From NCBI GenBank assembly GCA_003990745.1, contig RBNI01007621.1, forward strand, positions 1 through 10,132: 10,132 bases of DNA, written 5' to 3'. A model generated the notes under the pieces. The model did not search any database and had not been told where the DNA came from. It was given only the letters and a program-made list of their open reading frames with translations. This stretch comes from Jimgerdemannia flammicorona (Eukaryota > Mucoromycota > Endogonomycetes > Endogonales > Endogonaceae). Below, piece by piece: positions 8,638 through 10,132 of this stretch (its first letter is position 1; each line of letters begins with the position of its first letter). A program made the position numbers and the translations under genes.

Positions 8638-8855
8638 CAGATGGGTTACATGCAGACAGGTTGTATACAGGTAGGTTGCATGTGGGTGGGTTGTATGTGG
8701 GTGGGTTGTGTGTGGGTGGGTTGCATGCAGGTGGGTTGCATGTAGGCGGGTTGCATGCAGGCAGGTTGTGTGCAGGTGGGTTGTATGCAGGTGGGTTGCG
8801 TGTGGGCAGGTTGTATGCAGGTGGGTTGTGTGCGGGCGGATTGCATGTGGGCAGG
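8638..8855. repeat. 15-bp minisatellite, about 14 units
   Basis: Tandem 15-bp units of the form GCAGGTGGGTTGCAT with variation at a few positions (GCAG/GTGG at the start, GCAT/GTAT/GTGT/GCGT at the end), nearly all differences being transitions. The units are exactly 15 bp without slippage. It sits inside intron 2 of the antisense gene, beginning about 20 bases upstream of its acceptor. Frames through it encode Thr/Gln/Pro-, His/Thr- or Gly-rich pentapeptide repeats, which I read as by-products. Confidence 0.9.
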
Positions 8856-8930
8856 GGTATTTTTTTAGGGGGAGACCACATAAAAATGAAATTAAATAAA
8901 ACATAGAGATGGGTATTTCAGAAAAAGAGC

Positions 8931-9013
8931 ATGAGTGAGTAAGTGAGTAAGTGAATGAGCTGCATGCCGATGAGTTGCACGAGTTACATACCGATGAGTT
9001 GCATGAGTTGTAC
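8931..9013. repeat. Short tandem repeats, GAGTAAGT and 24-bp units
   Basis: GTGAGTAA-type 8-bp units at about 8932-8956, then two 24-bp units beginning GATGAGTTGCACGAGTTACA (about 8968) and GATGAGTTGCATGAGTTGTA (about 8992). They share GTTGCATG with the adjacent 15-bp array and may be its source or relic. All lie within intron 2. Confidence 0.7.
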
Positions 9014-9184
9014 AAGATTGCTCACAAAGGCTTACTTCTGTTCCTTTTGAGACCTCCACCACATGATGCATTGACTCAACAGCTCAGCCACCAAAGGTAT
9101 GCTCCACAATGTCCACCAGCCTTTCTTCATCTTGACCAGATGTTGCGAATAAGGTCAGCAGATCTTGCCATAGAGCTGTGGACC

Positions 9185-9267
9185 CTAAGAAAAGTACAAG
9201 GTGAATTGGGTCGTGCTGGAGAAGTTTAAATAAACACAAGTAAACAAGTGGCAGCCAAGTGAGCAAC
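9185..9267 (-). other. Intron 1 of the antisense gene (83 nt)
   Basis: Donor GTTGCT after GATATAG, acceptor TTTTCTTAG with a pyrimidine-rich lead. It splits a Gly codon (G|GG, phase 1), joining QPIVDI to GSTALWQDLL. Unspliced, both frames hit stops, so the intron is needed to keep the coding pattern. Confidence 0.72.
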
Positions 9268-9383
9268 CTATATCTACTATTGGCTGCTCCAAAAAGGCTG
9301 CCATGTACATAGCTGTGAGGTCTGTGAATTCTGAGGTCCGAAGGGCTGCCGTGAGTTATTGCTGGAATTCTCCCTCATCCCCG

Positions 9384-9412
9384 CCATTGCCATTGCCATT
9401 GCCATTGCCATG
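9384..9412. repeat. GCCATT hexanucleotide microsatellite in exon 1 of the antisense gene
   Basis: About four to five GCCATT units, in frame on the - strand, where they encode alternating Gly and Asn. A multiple-of-three unit is what a coding region tolerates. Confidence 0.8.
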
Positions 9413-9608
9413 GCCACTACCATCGCCCCTTTGGCTCTCGATGAGCAGCTTGTATGCTATCCATATGAGAAAGAATCTAACATTGTCAGCAGAGAGTGCA
9501 TTTCCACCTCAAATACTCCCTCTTTTGACGATCATTACAGGGTAAAAAATGAGTAAACTAGACCAATGTATAAATTAAGGGCTGCTATTTTGTTTACTTG
9601 TGATGTGG

Positions 9609-9665
9609 CAGGAAAGAACAAAGAAAAAGAACAAAGAAAAAGAACAAAGAAAAGAATAAAAGAAG
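9609..9665. repeat. Purine-rich 13-bp tandem repeat
   Basis: About four units of AAAGAACAAAGAA just upstream (in - strand sense) of the antisense gene. On the - strand this is a pyrimidine tract, often found in fungal promoters; such a role is inferred. Confidence 0.7.
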
Positions 9666-9685
9666 AGAGGGAGCAAAAGGAAAGA

Positions 9686-9751
9686 GTGATGTCACCAAAG
9701 TGCAGTAGGAAAAAAAAAACAAGAGCGAAATGAAGGGTGAAGTCACCAAAG
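9686..9751. promoter_or_regulatory. Two CRE-like motifs 51 bp apart
   Basis: GTGATGTCACCAAAG at 9686-9700 and GTGAAGTCACCAAAG at 9737-9751 differ at one base. The first contains TGATGTCA, one transition (CpG to TpG) away from the ATF/CREB site TGACGTCA. They lie 150-215 bp upstream of the proposed start of the antisense gene and inside the right subterminal array. A promoter role is possible but unproved; they may simply be a tandem duplication. Confidence 0.35.
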
Positions 9752-9755
9752 ATTT

Positions 9756-9972
9756 CAATCCAGATAGATCAATCTGGATAGACCAATCTGGATAGACCAA
9801 TCCAGATGGATCAATCCAGATCAATCTGGATGGATCAATCCAGATGAATCAATCTGAATGGATCAATCCAGATCAATCTGGATCAATCTGGATCAGATCA
9901 TGAGACCAATCCAAGTTGATTTGAATCCATCACATGCCGAATCTGAATCGAATCTCATCCAGATCAACTCCA
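9756..9972. repeat. Right subterminal array of ATCAATC(C/T)(A/G)GAT units
   Basis: Units of 10-15 bp: GATCAATCCAGAT, GATCAATCTGGAT and GACCAATCTGGAT, densest at 9756-9897. CCAGAT and CTGGAT versions alternate, so adjacent units form short inverted repeats. Nearer the terminus it becomes AATCTGAATCGAATC, close to the left array. A CATCACATG box (9929-9937) also occurs near the left end (3465-3473) in the same orientation. Confidence 0.8.
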
Positions 9973-9988
9973 TCTGTTCAGAGCACTA
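9973..9988 (-). repeat. hAT right terminal inverted repeat
   Basis: The + strand ends TTCAGAGCACTA. Its reverse complement begins TAGTGCTCTGAA, the partner of the left terminus at 3421. Confidence 0.8.
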
Positions 9989-9996
9989 GTAGTGGG
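9989..9996. repeat. Right copy of 8-bp target-site duplication
   Basis: GTAGTGGG directly follows the hAT terminus and matches GTAGTAGA at 3413-3420 at six of eight positions. LINE sequence resumes at 9997. Confidence 0.65.
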
Positions 9997-10132
9997 TGAC
10001 TGAGTTATCCTCTGGCAGGGGAGAGTAGAGAGTGGGAGAGTAGATCTGAGGGGCATCAGTTGAGGGGATGGGGTGATATTGTATTATTATTATAGATGGC
10101 AGTAATAAAGGGAAGTTCAAGTGACTATAAAA
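9997..10132 (+). mobile_element. 3' end of the interrupted LINE
   Basis: The sequence returns to the G-rich, C-poor + strand composition of 1-3420. If the hAT (3421-9988) and one 8-bp target copy are removed, the LINE frame continues across the junction (GA at 3419-3420 plus T at 9997) and reads as protein with two TGA stops to a double stop TAATAA at 10103-10108. A very short 3' UTR follows and ends CAAGTGACTATAAAA at the window edge, probably the start of a poly(A) tail. The same terminal sequence is found before the poly(A) of the small insertion at 5548-5590, which supports this being the true LINE 3' end. The four consecutive Tyr codons near 10082-10093 may be a microsatellite expansion. 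Confidence 0.72.

Larger units (their letters stand above)
8616..9035 (-). other. Intron 2 of the antisense gene (420 nt, holds a minisatellite)
   Basis: Donor GTAAGC after GGAACAGAA, acceptor TCCCTCAG before ATCAGGGCTCAG. Phase 0 on both sides joins VEVSKGTE to IRAQFHWKGEF. The other introns of this gene are 83 and 86 nt. The extra length is the 15-bp array at 8638-8855 and small repeats at 8931-9013. Confidence 0.65.
7384..9535 (-). pseudogene. Unrecognised four-exon gene carried antisense in the hAT
   Basis: I do not recognise this product. Four - strand segments join at GT-AG sites with matching phases: 9535-9268, 9184-9036, 8615-8230, 8143-7384, giving 520 codons. Exon 1 starts MIVKRGSI, has a hydrophobic stretch (about residues 19-32, RFFLIWIAYKLLI) and a Gly-Asn run from a GCCATT microsatellite. 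Exon 2 contains LWQDLLTLFATSGQDEE. Exon 3 has a run of likely beta strands and a basic patch RMARKRGQKK (about 249-258) that could be a nuclear signal. Exon 4 contains PIMFYIPERKGPTWE and TVITLTIDDRLIKAWDQR. Eight internal stops lie at 9511, 9358, 9086, 8573, 8142, 7797, 7737 and 7716 (first base), each reachable by one C-to-T change from CGA, CAA or CAG. There is no frameshift. It is convergent with the transposase. It could be a second transposon gene, a captured host gene or the remains of an older element; the true start and end are uncertain. Confidence 0.68.
3421..9988. mobile_element. hAT-superfamily DNA transposon with an extra antisense gene
   Basis: The left end starts TAGTGCTCCAAATAAG. 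The reverse complement of the right end starts TAGTGCTCTGAACAGA, so 11 of 16 positions are identical and the rest are transitions. The first five bases TAGTG fit the hAT terminus consensus (YARNG). Directly outside are GTAGTAGA (3413-3420) and GTAGTGGG (9989-9996), an 8-bp target duplication with two A/G differences, and 8 bp is the hAT target length. The transposase remnant inside is clearly hAT. Subterminal arrays of AATC-containing units lie next to both ends, as hAT transposases often need. The element is 6568 bp and also holds a second gene in antisense and two minisatellites. The ends and transposase are seen directly; that all internal DNA moved as one unit is inferred. Confidence 0.82.

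Noticed and set aside
8638..8855. CRISPR-like regular repeats
   Set aside because: Units are directly adjacent at 15 bp with no unique spacers, in an evidently eukaryotic context.
8548..9015. Long - strand frames (also 8540-8881 and 8646-8846) rich in Thr, His, Gln and Pro
   Set aside because: They are translations of the 15-bp minisatellite, whose unit is a multiple of three, so all frames stay open. The surrounding gene model places it in an intron.
7384..9535. Recoded stops (TAA/TAG as Gln) in a nuclear alternative code
   Set aside because: TGA is also frequent, the stops coincide with transposon decay, and the LINE and transposase show the same stops. Degeneration explains it better.
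7384..9535. Endogenous copy of a mycovirus capsid gene
   Set aside because: Considered because the protein is unfamiliar and beta-rich in places, but spliceosomal introns with consistent phases argue against a direct RNA-virus copy and no viral motif was recognised.
1..10132. tRNA, rRNA or other structured RNA genes
   Set aside because: No cloverleaf boxes or conserved rRNA segments were seen on either strand by eye; this was not tested with a covariance search.

Overview
The window is repeat-derived DNA, most likely from a filamentous fungus and probably a basidiomycete. The evidence is a hAT transposase of the type I associate with basidiomycetes, a LINE with an AP-endonuclease-like plus RT open reading frame, and many short phase-consistent GT-AG introns (80-116 nt; one of 420 nt swollen by a minisatellite). 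Coding frames are full of stops and CpG looks scarce, as expected for old, silenced transposons. The assignment is from memory of families; no search was run.

Layout. (1) Bases 1-3420 are the body of a decayed non-LTR retrotransposon (LINE) on the + strand: endonuclease (about 1-750), linker, reverse transcriptase (about 1380-2230) and C-terminal region. The + strand is strikingly G-rich and C-poor. (2) At 3421 the composition changes abruptly. Bases 3421-9988 (6568 bp) look like one hAT DNA transposon, with termini TAGTGCTC / GAGCACTA and imperfect 8-bp target duplications GTAGTAGA / GTAGTGGG. (3) Bases 9997-10132 return to G-rich sequence and look like the interrupted 3' end of the same LINE. 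Removing the hAT and one target copy rejoins the LINE frame, which then runs to TAATAA and a short tail ending ...CAAGTGACTATAAAA at the window edge.

Inside the hAT: a left subterminal array of ~15-bp AATC-type units; a multi-exon transposase pseudogene (+ strand, about 3900-6473; BED-like finger, catalytic core, C-terminal dimerisation region); a GC-rich minisatellite (about 6620-7080); a second, convergent gene on the - strand (9535-7384, four exons, 520 codons, product not recognised, eight internal stops and no frameshift); and a right subterminal array. A 15-bp minisatellite of about 14 units lies in intron 2 of this second gene.

A 43-bp, 5'-truncated LINE tail with poly(A) and a 17-bp target duplication sits in an exon of the hAT transposase. 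Its 3' end matches the LINE end at the right edge of the window. The inferred order is LINE insertion, hAT insertion into the LINE, a further insertion of the same LINE family into this hAT lineage, and decay by point substitutions. The most unusual item is the unidentified intron-containing gene carried antisense inside the hAT. Nothing here appears to be an intact, working gene.
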